Source: Alphaproteobacteria bacterium (GTDB taxonomy: Bacteria > Pseudomonadota > Alphaproteobacteria > Rs-D84). Taken from it: a stretch of 36,367 nucleotides of DNA. The first letter of the stretch is position 1; each line of letters opens with the position of its first letter. The position numbers and the translations under genes were made by a program. The notes beneath the pieces are model-generated. The model did no database searches, had not been told where the DNA came from, and was given only the letters and a program-made list of their open reading frames with translations. The stretch covers positions 1 to 36,367 of the forward strand of contig JAFOXU010000018.1 in the NCBI GenBank assembly GCA_017425725.1. The letters run 5' to 3'. Below are positions 1 through 7,480 of this stretch, piece after piece.

Positions 1-141
1 AACCAACTGGCAAATACCAAACGTTCAAATCTGTTCCAAACCCAGCGCAAACTTGTGCGTTTAATGTCGCAACCCAATCAAATATGATGCTGCTCAAACC
101 TGTGCCACCAACGTACCAGTCTTGTATTGTGACAGTTTGTG
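1..141. repeat. Terminal direct repeat (left copy), circular assembly overlap
   Basis: Bases 1-141 are identical to 36227-36367. An exact repeat of this size, lying inside an intact reading frame, is what a graph assembler leaves at the ends of a circular or circularly permuted molecule. The real unit is therefore 36,226 bp. Confidence 0.95.
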
Positions 142-559
142 TTGGCAAACCAAAGTCAGTTACAAATATCTGTTGTGCATTATCTTGGCCGTTAACCATG
201 ATTATTTGATGGTTTGCGTATGTCCAACGCCACTCAGACGTTGAATATCCGCTTTTATATGCAACCTGTGTATATTTGTTAGAACTTCTCTGAAATATGT
301 ATAATTCGCCATCGGTTGCGACAATAATCATATCGTATTCTTCCAACGGTACGATTGTCTTGATTGGTTGTGCAAATACTATTTCGTCATCGTTTGTATC
401 ATATAATGGCACCTTAAAGTACCCTTTGCGACTTTCTAACAGGTTTTGCTTGATCACATAGTTTTTACATGCCAACAAATGACCTGCACCTTTGTCTAAT
501 AACGGTGCTTCGCTTGACCAACCAACCTGATAAAGTGGTAAAGTAATTCTGTCTGACAT
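1..559 (-). CDS. P22 gp10-like tail nozzle / DNA stabilisation protein, N-terminal part
   Basis: First 186 codons of a gene that continues across the circular junction into 36226-35169; joined, it encodes 538 aa. It starts MSDRITLPLYQVGWSS at 559, and the ATG overlaps the stop of the adaptor gene (TAATG). The opening, a short beta-rich stretch that replaces the gauge of a DNA-stabilising tail accessory factor, followed by long beta-propeller-like repeats with many aromatic and Gly residues, resembles P22 gp10. In P22 this protein docks on the gp4 adaptor and closes the portal channel after packaging, and here it directly follows the adaptor gene, the same relative order. The assignment rests on fold style and synteny and is not a residue-level alignment. 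Confidence 0.75.
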   Translation of the reverse strand, partial: MSDRITLPLYQVGWSSEAPLLDKGAGHLLACKNYVIKQNLLESRKGYFKVPLYDTNDDEIVFAQPIKTIVPLEEYDMIIVATDGELYIFQRSSNKYTQVAYKSGYSTSEWRWTYANHQIIMVNGQDNAQQIFVTDFGLPTQTVTIQDWYVGGTGLSSIIFDWVATLNAQVCAGFGTDLNVWYLPVG

Positions 560-1434
560 TATCTAATATCCCAATTTCCGTCTGAATAATTGCTTACATT
601 CCTTAATGCACCACCTGCCAAATCAATATGTTGTGGTGCTTGTCCACGTGCTTCATAATCACGTAATGTGGACAGGTATTCTTGTTCGATTTCACCCCAA
701 TTACCCACGTCTTTGTCTTTCAGATAACGATACGCTGTTCCAAGTATAAGTATTTCTTCTGGAATAATCGTTGTATCGGTGCTGTTATCAAACTTTGCTT
801 TACGTGTACCGTTTGACGCGATTACTGGCAATTCGGTGTAATACAAAAACTGTATTTCGGTTTCTGGTGCTAAACCCGGAAAGATATAAATAGACTTGTC
901 ACGGATTGTAAATAAACCAGTTGTTCCAACCTGTACACTTGATGCTTTCATAACCATCCACTGATGCATATTTAATGCTTGCATTGGCAATCTTTGATCC
1001 ATGTTGACCATTGTCGCCGTGTCAATACCTGCACAATCGTCTGCTAATTCTTTAAATGGATATTGATTCCAATCGCCCTCACATTTCCATCGCCGACCAT
1101 CAGATGCAGCACCTGTCTGTCCAGGTTTTAAACCCAATGTTGCTGGATCAACAGTGGATGTTCCAGCAACTACTACCTTGTATCTGTATTTACCGCTGAA
1201 TATCACGGTGTTAAGTGCATATGCTGTCCTTTTTGCCCACTCGGCATATGTTGTAAAACTGCATTCGCGTAATAAATCTGATAAACTGTTTTTAAGAATG
1301 ATGTCGTTAATCAATTCATTCATTATGCGGATGTTTTCCTGCACAATAAGATCGGTTGTCGCAAATGGATTTGGAACGTTTTTATATAATCCTTCACGCG
1401 ACAATACCACGTCTAACATTTCTTTTACTGTCAT
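559..1434 (-). CDS. Head-to-tail adaptor (SU10/P22 gp4-like)
   Basis: A 291-aa protein with SD AAGGA 5-6 nt before the ATG. It has an N-terminal helical segment (about 1-75), a central insert, and a C-terminal helical part with IPEEILILGTAYRYLKDKD around residues 225-243, which is the signature region of the SU10-type adaptor family. Such proteins form the dodecameric ring under the portal and give the docking surface for the tail nozzle. Neighbours fit: decoration and capsid genes upstream, gp10-like gene overlapping downstream. Two strong hairpins separate it from the capsid genes, so its expression is probably lower than that of the capsid proteins. Confidence 0.75.
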   Translation of the reverse strand: MTVKEMLDVVLSREGLYKNVPNPFATTDLIVQENIRIMNELINDIILKNSLSDLLRECSFTTYAEWAKRTAYALNTVIFSGKYRYKVVVAGTSTVDPATLGLKPGQTGAASDGRRWKCEGDWNQYPFKELADDCAGIDTATMVNMDQRLPMQALNMHQWMVMKASSVQVGTTGLFTIRDKSIYIFPGLAPETEIQFLYYTELPVIASNGTRKAKFDNSTDTTIIPEEILILGTAYRYLKDKDVGNWGEIEQEYLSTLRDYEARGQAPQHIDLAGGALRNVSNYSDGNWDIR

Positions 1435-1451
1435 TTTCTGTCCTTACAAAT

Positions 1452-1505
1452 AAAAAAAGCCCTATAAATAACGGCACTTTTGCTTTCATGCAGTTGTTTA
1501 TAGGG
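1452..1505 (-). terminator. Rho-independent terminator/attenuator between capsid and adaptor genes
   Basis: Arms 1460-1472 and 1493-1505 pair over 13 positions with one wobble (core CCCTATAAA/TTTATAGGG), 20-nt loop. On the minus strand the stem is followed by a T-run (the A-run at 1452-1458). It lies inside the late operon just after the capsid genes, so it probably reduces read-through to the tail genes. Confidence 0.7.
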
Positions 1506-1526
1506 TGTTTGTTCACTAAAATCTTT

Positions 1527-1555
1527 TTTGCCCATTTTTATACAGAACGGGCAAA
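1527..1555. other. Second intergenic hairpin
   Basis: TTTGCCC (1527-1533) pairs with GGGCAAA (1549-1555) over a 15-nt loop. T-rich sequence follows only on the plus strand. It stacks next to the terminator at 1452-1505 and may be an mRNA processing or stability element. Confidence 0.4.
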
Positions 1556-1577
1556 CTGTTTTTTCTGTCTTAACAGA

Positions 1578-1895
1578 TTAAGATGCTGCTATTGTGTAAG
1601 CAATGAACGCAGGTGTTACACCTGGAACAATACCTTCTGCAATAACATAGATACCTGCACCTGCTGGGCAAGCAGCCAATGATTTGCATTTCAAATAACC
1701 GGCAGCGGACGAACCTTTCAATTCGCCTGCTGGTGTGACATATACTGTACCGGCAGAAATGCTGGAAGATCCAGTGTTAACTGCAAATACTGCAATTCCA
1801 TCACGGAAGCAATCATGTTGACCTGGTTTTGCACCGTATGCTGCCAATTCTTCGGCAACAACTGGTTCTGTTAAGTTAATAGTTGTAAAAGCCAT
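1578..1895 (-). CDS. Capsid decoration/stabilisation protein
   Basis: A 105-aa beta-rich protein with SD AAGGAG. It is rich in Gly, Ala, Val and Thr, with alternating short strands (AVFAVNTGSSSISAGTVYVT region) and few charges, typical of small capsid-binding decoration proteins (DUF2190-like style). It lies directly downstream of the major capsid gene and upstream of the adaptor, the usual place for a cement protein. No catalytic motif is visible. It could also be a head fibre base; the function comes from composition and position. Confidence 0.6.
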   Translation of the reverse strand: MAFTTINLTEPVVAEELAAYGAKPGQHDCFRDGIAVFAVNTGSSSISAGTVYVTPAGELKGSSAAGYLKCKSLAACPAGAGIYVIAEGIVPGVTPAFIAYTIAAS

Positions 1896-1929
1896 TTTAA
1901 ACTCCTTAAATTCAATATTTGGTTAATAT

Positions 1930-1949
1930 AACCCCGATTACTCGGGGTT
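1930..1949. terminator. Weak terminator-like hairpin after the capsid gene
   Basis: AACCCCGA (1930-1937) and TCGGGGTT (1942-1949) form a perfect 8-bp stem with a 4-nt loop between the capsid and decoration genes. The minus-strand tail is only TATATTAA, so it is a weak terminator or an mRNA-end stabiliser. Confidence 0.5.
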
Positions 1950-1954
1950 GTTTA

Positions 1955-2923
1955 TTAAGAACCTACAACTACACCTTGGAATGCACGGCCAGATGTGGTC
2001 ATGTTACCAGCCCACAACCATGCTTCGCTGTAAAGGTCTTGGTTGATTGAATTTACGCGTTCTTTCTTCGCTGGGTTACGGCGAACGTGTGGACGCAAAT
2101 ATATGAAGTCTGTGTTCAATACATATGCGTGGTTCGCTGGGATTTTACCAGACATAGAAGCAGCGGCGATACCTTGATCACAGAACATTGGCAAACCGTT
2201 GATAGCCAATTCCATGAATCCGCCTTTGCCTTCTGTTGAAACAAAACGTTGTTGTGCAACCAATGCTTTGTAGTAGTTTGTGTACCATGCATTGTCAACA
2301 AAGACTGCTTTTGGTGCATCTGCATTACGTGTTGTTCCCAAGATAGCGTCATTCAATTTTTCGATAACGTTATCAGATGCAAATGTGCATGTGCCTTTGT
2401 AGTTTCTCCACCAAGCATTGTCAGCAGCAGAAGCATCGATTCCACCAACAGTACCACTGGATGGTGTATCAGATACTAAATAACGCAAACCGCCAATTTG
2501 CAAAGCGTCAGAACCGTCAGAATAAACGTCTTCTGCCAAACCATTTTGCAATGTTTTTGCACCGTTTTTGATTTTTGCAGCAATCAAGTCAATCATACGT
2601 GATTTACCTTCGTTTGCCATCAATTCAGATCCAGTTACAACCATAGTAACTGCAACTTTTTTACGTGCAAAAGATGCTGCTGTTGCGAATTTCTTGGATT
2701 CCAAATCCCATGCTTGTGCGCCGTCATAACGGTTGTAAGCACCATTTTCTGCAAATTCCAAGTTTTGTAAGATTTCGACACCGCCATCTTCTGTTTTGAC
2801 GTTGCCTGCTTTTTTCAAGAAAGTCAACAATTTGCTGTTGGCTGTATAGTTGTCTTTCAGAACATCTGTATAATTATCAATAGATGTAGAATACAGATTT
2901 CCAAAGTTTGGATTTCCTGCCAT
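1955..2923 (-). CDS. Major capsid protein
   Basis: A 322-aa HK97-fold-type coat protein; SD AAAAGGA before the ATG at 2923. The N-arm (1-60) is followed by segments typical of podoviral coat proteins: ILQNLEFAENGAYNRYDG, then a P-domain-like helix with ARKKVAVTMVVTGSELMANEG (quoted in parts: ARKKVAVTMVV, TGSELMANEG), a central A-domain, and a C-terminal segment with Arg-rich HVRRNPAKKERVN and a hydrophobic end (GRAFQGVVVGS). Length fits this family (300-350 aa). It is the largest likely client for the phage-encoded chaperonin; P22, T4 and lambda coat or connector assembly is known to depend on GroEL. Neighbours are the GNAT-like gene upstream and the decoration gene downstream. Confidence 0.85.
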   Translation of the reverse strand: MAGNPNFGNLYSTSIDNYTDVLKDNYTANSKLLTFLKKAGNVKTEDGGVEILQNLEFAENGAYNRYDGAQAWDLESKKFATAASFARKKVAVTMVVTGSELMANEGKSRMIDLIAAKIKNGAKTLQNGLAEDVYSDGSDALQIGGLRYLVSDTPSSGTVGGIDASAADNAWWRNYKGTCTFASDNVIEKLNDAILGTTRNADAPKAVFVDNAWYTNYYKALVAQQRFVSTEGKGGFMELAINGLPMFCDQGIAAASMSGKIPANHAYVLNTDFIYLRPHVRRNPAKKERVNSINQDLYSEAWLWAGNMTTSGRAFQGVVVGS

Positions 2924-3024
2924 TTTATATCCTTTTTGTAAAAAATCCTGTTAATCGATACCCTTCCGGGCGTTTTTACTTTTCGGATATACTTTGTTTC
3001 ACGCTATATACCATACGTGTTTGT

Positions 3025-3450
3025 TTATTGATTAAGTGTTTGTTTTTCAAAATGTAATTTAATACGGTTGTTTTTCCATTCGTCTTTTGTCATTGACCAT
3101 ATTGCCAATGATTTGGGAGTTTGACGCAAGGTTCCAGTGTTTATAAACCCTACGCCTTTCACGAATCTCTGTGCCTGGGCATTATCTTCTTCAATGTACG
3201 TATTTACGATACTGCCCATGCTAAATAATGTTGACATCACGATAAATATTATCTCTGGATTACATACAAACTTGTCCAGTATTACGTGATCATAGTTGAT
3301 TGTGTCGCCATGCACTGTAATCAGGCCGTAATATCTATCATCTTCGTATATTATCTGACACTGTGGATCAAACACAATATGTGGTAAATATTTACGCATA
3401 ATGCTTGCCGCCTGAAAAAATGCAGGTGCGTCACTACCAACTAATATCAT
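3025..3450 (-). CDS. GNAT-like acetyltransferase-fold protein
   Basis: A 141-aa protein; ATG at 3450 with SD AAGGG, overlapping the end of TerL by 17 bp. The central beta strands and the late segment AQRFVKGVGFINTGTLRQ look like motif A/B of GNAT proteins (Arg, then GF, then a G-x-LR turn). Similar GNAT-fold proteins of unknown substrate sit in the structural operons of T7-like and other podoviruses. The acetyl-CoA pyrophosphate loop (Q/RxxGxG/A) is not clear, so it may be non-catalytic. A role in virion assembly is an inference from position between terminase and capsid genes. Confidence 0.5.
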   Translation of the reverse strand: MILVGSDAPAFFQAASIMRKYLPHIVFDPQCQIIYEDDRYYGLITVHGDTINYDHVILDKFVCNPEIIFIVMSTLFSMGSIVNTYIEEDNAQAQRFVKGVGFINTGTLRQTPKSLAIWSMTKDEWKNNRIKLHFEKQTLNQ

Positions 3451-4906
3451 TGCTCTTAACCCTTACTGTTAAATCGTCATCATCGACTAATTGCATACGA
3501 TTTGCTTCAAGCCCTTTCTTAATATCGGCTGAAACATTTTCTTGCATACGTTCACGTTTTTCTGCTTCCGTCAACACACGCTTTTCATCACGGTCTTTGT
3601 AAATGCTCTGGCACAAATACAAGAACGCCTTGCCACCATGTGAATATTCGTCATGGACAATGTTCTTTGTGTCTAACACACCGTCTTTGTAATCATAACG
3701 CATATTCATAATGCATTCGATACCGCGTACCAAGTCCTTGTCAATATCGATAATTGGTATCATAGACCTTGCAATATCGATTTGTTCTTGTTCGCGTATG
3801 CGTTGCAGTGTTATGCAATTAAAACCAATCTCGCGCATTCTGGCAACTCTGGTATTACCGTATGCCCATTCTGTGTTAACACCGTCATGTGGAAAGAATA
3901 CTGTGTCATATTTGTATTCTTTGCTTTTTAACTGGTCAACCCAATAAGGCAATGCTTTCATGGTATCTTCCATGTAATTGATGACTTTAACCCGTCCATC
4001 AATCCATTGGTAAAACCAGATTGCAGTTGCGTCTGTATGCCCTATATCCCATGCTGTATAAACGGGATAGCGGTTGTCATACTGAATACTCTGCTTTGTA
4101 GCATTAGGATATTTAGCAAATTCAACCGCTAACACACTGCCTCGCGCCTCTTCGCCAAATTCCCCATACAAAAATCGTGTCTGCTCGTGCGCCGGCAATT
4201 CCTTCAAACTGTCGATATAATCATCTGGTAAGTATTCCAGATTATCCAAAGGATTAAGGCGTACGTTCGCATATATCTTTTTATCCAACTGTTTTTCTGG
4301 ATCAAGTGGCGATTGAAACAAGAAATGTTCTTTGTACGTCCAGTGTCCTTTGTGTGGTGGATTCTCAATTACGATTTCCATCAACTTTAAATCGCGATCA
4401 TATTTCCAGTGTTTTACTTTCTGCGCTAAACGTGTGCGCAACTTCTGTAATGCCTCATAATTAACTTCTGATGCTTCGTCAATCAGTATTGTGGCATATT
4501 CAGTACCCAATAACTTTTCAACTTCTTGTTCGTTTCCTATGGCTCTAAAATGGATTTCTGAACCATTTGGCAATGTAAATATGTTGGTACTGTTATTCAT
4601 ACCACCATTACACCAATGCTCATAAAGCCTTGGATAATATAAACGCAATAACTTTGGCATTGTATCCAGTATTATCGCATTACGCACCGCAGTAAAAGTA
4701 TCACGCGCAATCAAATGCCGTGATCCTGGATAATAAACTGCTCTTTTTAATAATTTCCTACACCCACGAAACGTCTTACTTGAACGCGAACCACCATAAA
4801 GCAATAATCTGCGTACATCGTTATTGTGCTTAAAGCAATTATCAAACTTTTCTATGCGTTCATCTCTGTCTGCTATCTGTTCGGGGGTTAATATGATATT
4901 GCTCAT
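3434..4906 (-). CDS. Terminase large subunit
   Basis: A 490-aa DNA packaging motor. ATPase: Walker A GGSRSSKT at 38-45, Walker B ILIDEAS at 140-146 with the catalytic Glu144. The RNase-H-like nuclease follows, with acidic residues in AWDIG (D287), PHDG (D341) and HDEYSH (D419). These are all present, so the protein should be active. It overlaps TerS by 4 bp (ATGA). Circular permutation of the assembly suits headful packaging. TerL here is followed by a GNAT-like gene and coat gene, while the portal gene is far away, which is unusual. Confidence 0.95.
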   Translation of the reverse strand: MSNIILTPEQIADRDERIEKFDNCFKHNNDVRRLLLYGGSRSSKTFRGCRKLLKRAVYYPGSRHLIARDTFTAVRNAIILDTMPKLLRLYYPRLYEHWCNGGMNNSTNIFTLPNGSEIHFRAIGNEQEVEKLLGTEYATILIDEASEVNYEALQKLRTRLAQKVKHWKYDRDLKLMEIVIENPPHKGHWTYKEHFLFQSPLDPEKQLDKKIYANVRLNPLDNLEYLPDDYIDSLKELPAHEQTRFLYGEFGEEARGSVLAVEFAKYPNATKQSIQYDNRYPVYTAWDIGHTDATAIWFYQWIDGRVKVINYMEDTMKALPYWVDQLKSKEYKYDTVFFPHDGVNTEWAYGNTRVARMREIGFNCITLQRIREQEQIDIARSMIPIIDIDKDLVRGIECIMNMRYDYKDGVLDTKNIVHDEYSHGGKAFLYLCQSIYKDRDEKRVLTEAEKRERMQENVSADIKKGLEANRMQLVDDDDLTVRVKSNDISW

Positions 4907-5262
4907 ATCTCATCATCCCCCGGTTCAACAACAAACTGAAATCCGCCAAGCATAGTTGCTTTTTTATCACTCTTTGCAGATTCAAGTACCAATTTTGCAG
5001 ATTCTTTATCGCCTTTTAATGCTTTATTGGCATGTACGGCCATAATAAGTTCTGCAACGGTTGCTTCTTTTACAGGCACTGCACCATAATCATAATCAGA
5101 AACGTCTGTAACCTGCTGTTCTAATACCATACGCGCAATTTCGGCTATCTCACGTTTCTTGCGCCGTGCTTCCCCAGATGCAATACCACCAGCAATGGCA
5201 ATTTCTCTTTGCTCTGTCTTTGTTCGCTGATTCATTGGGATAAGGTTTTGTTCATTTGCCAT
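4903..5262 (-). CDS. Terminase small subunit
   Basis: A 119-aa basic/helical protein immediately upstream of TerL with a 4-bp overlap. The N-terminal EQREIAIAGGIASGEARRKK segment (residues about 18-37) is the Gly/Ala/Arg-rich motif seen in many phage TerS or TerS-associated proteins and resembles KGG-type repeats. The middle is helical (oligomerisation), with an acidic end (EPGDDEI). It would recognise pac and load TerL. The assignment leans on synteny; its start has an SD-like GAGG before ATG 5262. Confidence 0.7.
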   Translation of the reverse strand: MANEQNLIPMNQRTKTEQREIAIAGGIASGEARRKKREIAEIARMVLEQQVTDVSDYDYGAVPVKEATVAELIMAVHANKALKGDKESAKLVLESAKSDKKATMLGGFQFVVEPGDDEI

Positions 5263-5282
5263 AACCCTACCTCTTGGTTAAA

Positions 5283-6380
5283 CTAATCGTCTAAACCCAT
5301 CGCACGTAATGCGTCTTTTACCGAACGTTCTGCATATCTTTGTGATTGCTTGTTCATGTTTTCTGGTGTAAATTCTTCGATTTTATCAATCTCTTCGTTA
5401 TTTACCGGATTGCTTGCCTTTGGCGCAACAACCTTTGCCATCTTCTTTTCAGCAATATTTTCTATAACTGGTGCAGGTTCTGTCGCTTTTGGTGTTCTTA
5501 CCATGTGTTCAAACAATTCTGCCGCACGATTGATAATTGTAATGTCTGATGAATTTGGATCTGCTTGACGTTCCATCTGTATCTGACGTATGAATTTATC
5601 TGATAATGCAGGATCATCAACCAACGCTTTAATACCTGGTGTGTTTTCTACATAATCAGCAATCGCGTTTTGTACGTCTGTGTCAACTTGTTCCGGTTGA
5701 ACGTATTTTGCTTGTCTTGCTTCGTATTTTGCCTGCGCAGCCGATGCATAATAGTTTTCAGGTATATCGCGTGGTTTCATATCGCTTTTAGTATCAATGC
5801 CATATGTACGTGCAATTTCATTGATAACTGCAACTGGATCTTCAAATCTGATAAGTCCACCAGCAATCATTTGTCTTGCTGTCAATGTTGGTTTATCGTT
5901 TAATGATTGAACTATGTCAATGCAGTTACGGATAACTTCGCTTTCTGGTATGTTACTTGCCTGTGCAACTTCGGAAATATAACCTTGTACTGGTTCTATT
6001 GTCTTGCGGAACATCTTTGCGTTGTGTTCTGCTTCATTTGCACGCAAGTAATTACGTTCATTTTCTGCGGAAAGACGGACAAATTCATCTTTTGTTTCTT
6101 TGTCTGCACTTTCCCAGTGACTTTTAACAAAATCGCCCTTTAATTGTTTTGGTGCCGCAATGCTTTCTTCTGTTGGTGTTTCGTCTGCCTTGGCTTCTTC
6201 TTTTGGCTCATCGGCAACTTTTTCAGGTTCGGTTTCAGTTTCCACTGGTTTATCTTCCACTGGTGCTTCTTCAACCGGTTCTGTTTCAACAGGTTTTTCT
6301 TCTACAACCGCTTCTTCTGTGGCTGTCCTTTCTTCTGCATCAAAAGCAGATGCGACTACATCGCTGATTTTGTCTTCCAT
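5283..6380 (-). CDS. Scaffolding protein
   Basis: About 365 aa. Start chosen at the second ATG (MEDKISD, 6380), because the SD AAAGGGG is 8 nt before it and only 1-2 nt before the first ATG (6386). Residues about 15-75 are a low-complexity Glu/Pro/Val/Thr tract with repeated VETE and EEKP-like units. The rest is helical, with SHWESADKETKDEFVRLSAE and a terminal basic helix (QSRYAERSVKDALRAMG-like), as expected for a scaffold whose C-terminal basic helix binds coat protein. Gene order scaffold-TerS-TerL-coat differs from P22 (TerS-TerL-portal-scaffold-coat). Confidence 0.65.
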   Translation of the reverse strand: MEDKISDVVASAFDAEERTATEEAVVEEKPVETEPVEEAPVEDKPVETETEPEKVADEPKEEAKADETPTEESIAAPKQLKGDFVKSHWESADKETKDEFVRLSAENERNYLRANEAEHNAKMFRKTIEPVQGYISEVAQASNIPESEVIRNCIDIVQSLNDKPTLTARQMIAGGLIRFEDPVAVINEIARTYGIDTKSDMKPRDIPENYYASAAQAKYEARQAKYVQPEQVDTDVQNAIADYVENTPGIKALVDDPALSDKFIRQIQMERQADPNSSDITIINRAAELFEHMVRTPKATEPAPVIENIAEKKMAKVVAPKASNPVNNEEIDKIEEFTPENMNKQSQRYAERSVKDALRAMGLDD

Positions 6381-6406
6381 GCTCATACCCCTTTGGTGTT
6401 TGTTTT

Positions 6407-6958
6407 TTATTTGTCTTCTAACGCATCAACGCGCTTAACAACGCTGTCCAACTTTTCTGCAAACATAGACAGTGCTGATAAAATCTTATCTTCCTTGCTG
6501 ATTTCTGGCTTTTCTTCTTCTTTTTCTATAACAATGCCATCAATCGCATTTAACTTTTCAATATCTTCCAGATTTAATTTCAACGAAAAATCTGATATAA
6601 GTGGCCAATATTCTGGATGGCTTTCTGGTAATCTAATTAGGTTTTTGTTGTGTTCTATACGATCACGAAAGTTTTGAATTAACATCATTTCTTCGCGACT
6701 GTATTCATTGCGGTGCAAAGGTTGATGTTTTTCAAAGTCTTTCCATGTTTTTGCGTAACGAACCTGATGTGCCATTGTGACTTCTACGTCCATCCAATCG
6801 GCACGCCCTGTGTCACTGTTGTTAATCAACATAAATGGCAACAGAATGTAATTGTCTTTTTCGTTTTGATATATTGCACGCCAATAAAACTGTGGATGTA
6901 AATCGGTTTCGCCACGGATACGTATATCGTCTGAATCATAATGTTGTTTGTCTGACAT
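6407..6958 (-). CDS. Unknown late protein
   Basis: 183 aa from MSDKQHYDSDD at 6958, preferred over the ATG at 6979 because GAGGA lies 11 nt upstream of the former and nothing SD-like before the latter. The N-terminal half (HPQFYWRAIYQNEKD...) is mixed alpha/beta with aromatic residues. Residues 140-183 are a charged helix likely to form a coiled coil (EEEKPEISKEDKILSALSMF). It sits between the chaperonin genes and the scaffold, so a role in head assembly is possible. No family recognised. Confidence 0.6.
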   Translation of the reverse strand: MSDKQHYDSDDIRIRGETDLHPQFYWRAIYQNEKDNYILLPFMLINNSDTGRADWMDVEVTMAHQVRYAKTWKDFEKHQPLHRNEYSREEMMLIQNFRDRIEHNKNLIRLPESHPEYWPLISDFSLKLNLEDIEKLNAIDGIVIEKEEEKPEISKEDKILSALSMFAEKLDSVVKRVDALEDK

Positions 6959-6965
6959 AGTTGCT

Positions 6966-7259
6966 CTAATCCTCGTCATATTTTAAAAGCAGTCTTTCGG
7001 CTGCTTGTTGTTTTAACTTTTCCGGTATCTTTCTGCCGTGCAGGCGCATGGCAAATCTAAACTTACCGGTTAAATTCTGCTTGATGTCGGCTTTTTCTAC
7101 GGATGCTTTAACAATACGATCAACTTCTTCATCGCGTCCGCGTGCTTGCCCTTGTTTAATGTATTCGTTGTGCAACATTAAATCTTCAACGGTCACGTCT
7201 TCGGGCAGTAATTGTTGGTTTGTTTCAAAACAGAACTCTTGTAATTCTTGATCTGTCAT
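6966..7259 (-). CDS. Unknown small late protein
   Basis: 97 aa, charged and mostly helical, with no motif recognised. Its ATG overlaps the GroES-like stop (ATGA at 7256-7259), so it is translationally coupled to the chaperonin genes and is part of the same unit. The C-terminal half is basic (GRKIPEKLKQQAAERLLLK). It could be a chaperonin accessory or nucleic-acid-binding factor, but nothing in the sequence decides this. Confidence 0.55.
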   Translation of the reverse strand: MTDQELQEFCFETNQQLLPEDVTVEDLMLHNEYIKQGQARGRDEEVDRIVKASVEKADIKQNLTGKFRFAMRLHGRKIPEKLKQQAAERLLLKYDED

Positions 7260-7480
7260 TCACGTACCATCAATACGTTTTCGTCAAATATAAACGTAAT
7301 GCCTTCGCCAACGTATGCGGTCTTTTTTATATACCCAACAATATCGCCGACCTTATAATCTTTTCCGCACTTATCGCCTTTTGCGATCACTTTGGCAAAT
7401 GTTAAATCAGATACGTCAAATGCATCAGTATCTGGCAATGGTTCAATCTGAACCAAATCTTTCAATACTTTATATTGCAT
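7256..7480 (-). CDS. Minimal GroES-like co-chaperonin
   Basis: 74 aa compared with about 97 for GroES. The opening YKVLKDLVQIEPLPD matches the first GroES strands (RPLHDRVIVKR). AKVIAKGDKC and DYKVGDIVGYIKKTAYV match the conserved G-EV-AVG and VKVGDIVIF-DGYGV regions, and ENVLMVRE matches the EEVLIM-ESDIL end. The roughly 15-residue mobile loop with its GGIVL motif, which docks on GroEL, is absent or reduced to AFDVSDLTF, and the dome hairpin is short. It overlaps the GroEL-like gene by 11 bp. In family terms it would be the lid of the folding chamber. Adjacency to GroEL makes the call strong despite the small size. Confidence 0.82.
   Translation of the reverse strand: MQYKVLKDLVQIEPLPDTDAFDVSDLTFAKVIAKGDKCGKDYKVGDIVGYIKKTAYVGEGITFIFDENVLMVRE

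Noticed and set aside
1..141. True direct terminal repeats of a linear virion genome
   Set aside because: The repeat lies inside a coding frame that becomes full-length only when the ends are joined once, and TerL-type packaging is more consistent with permutation.
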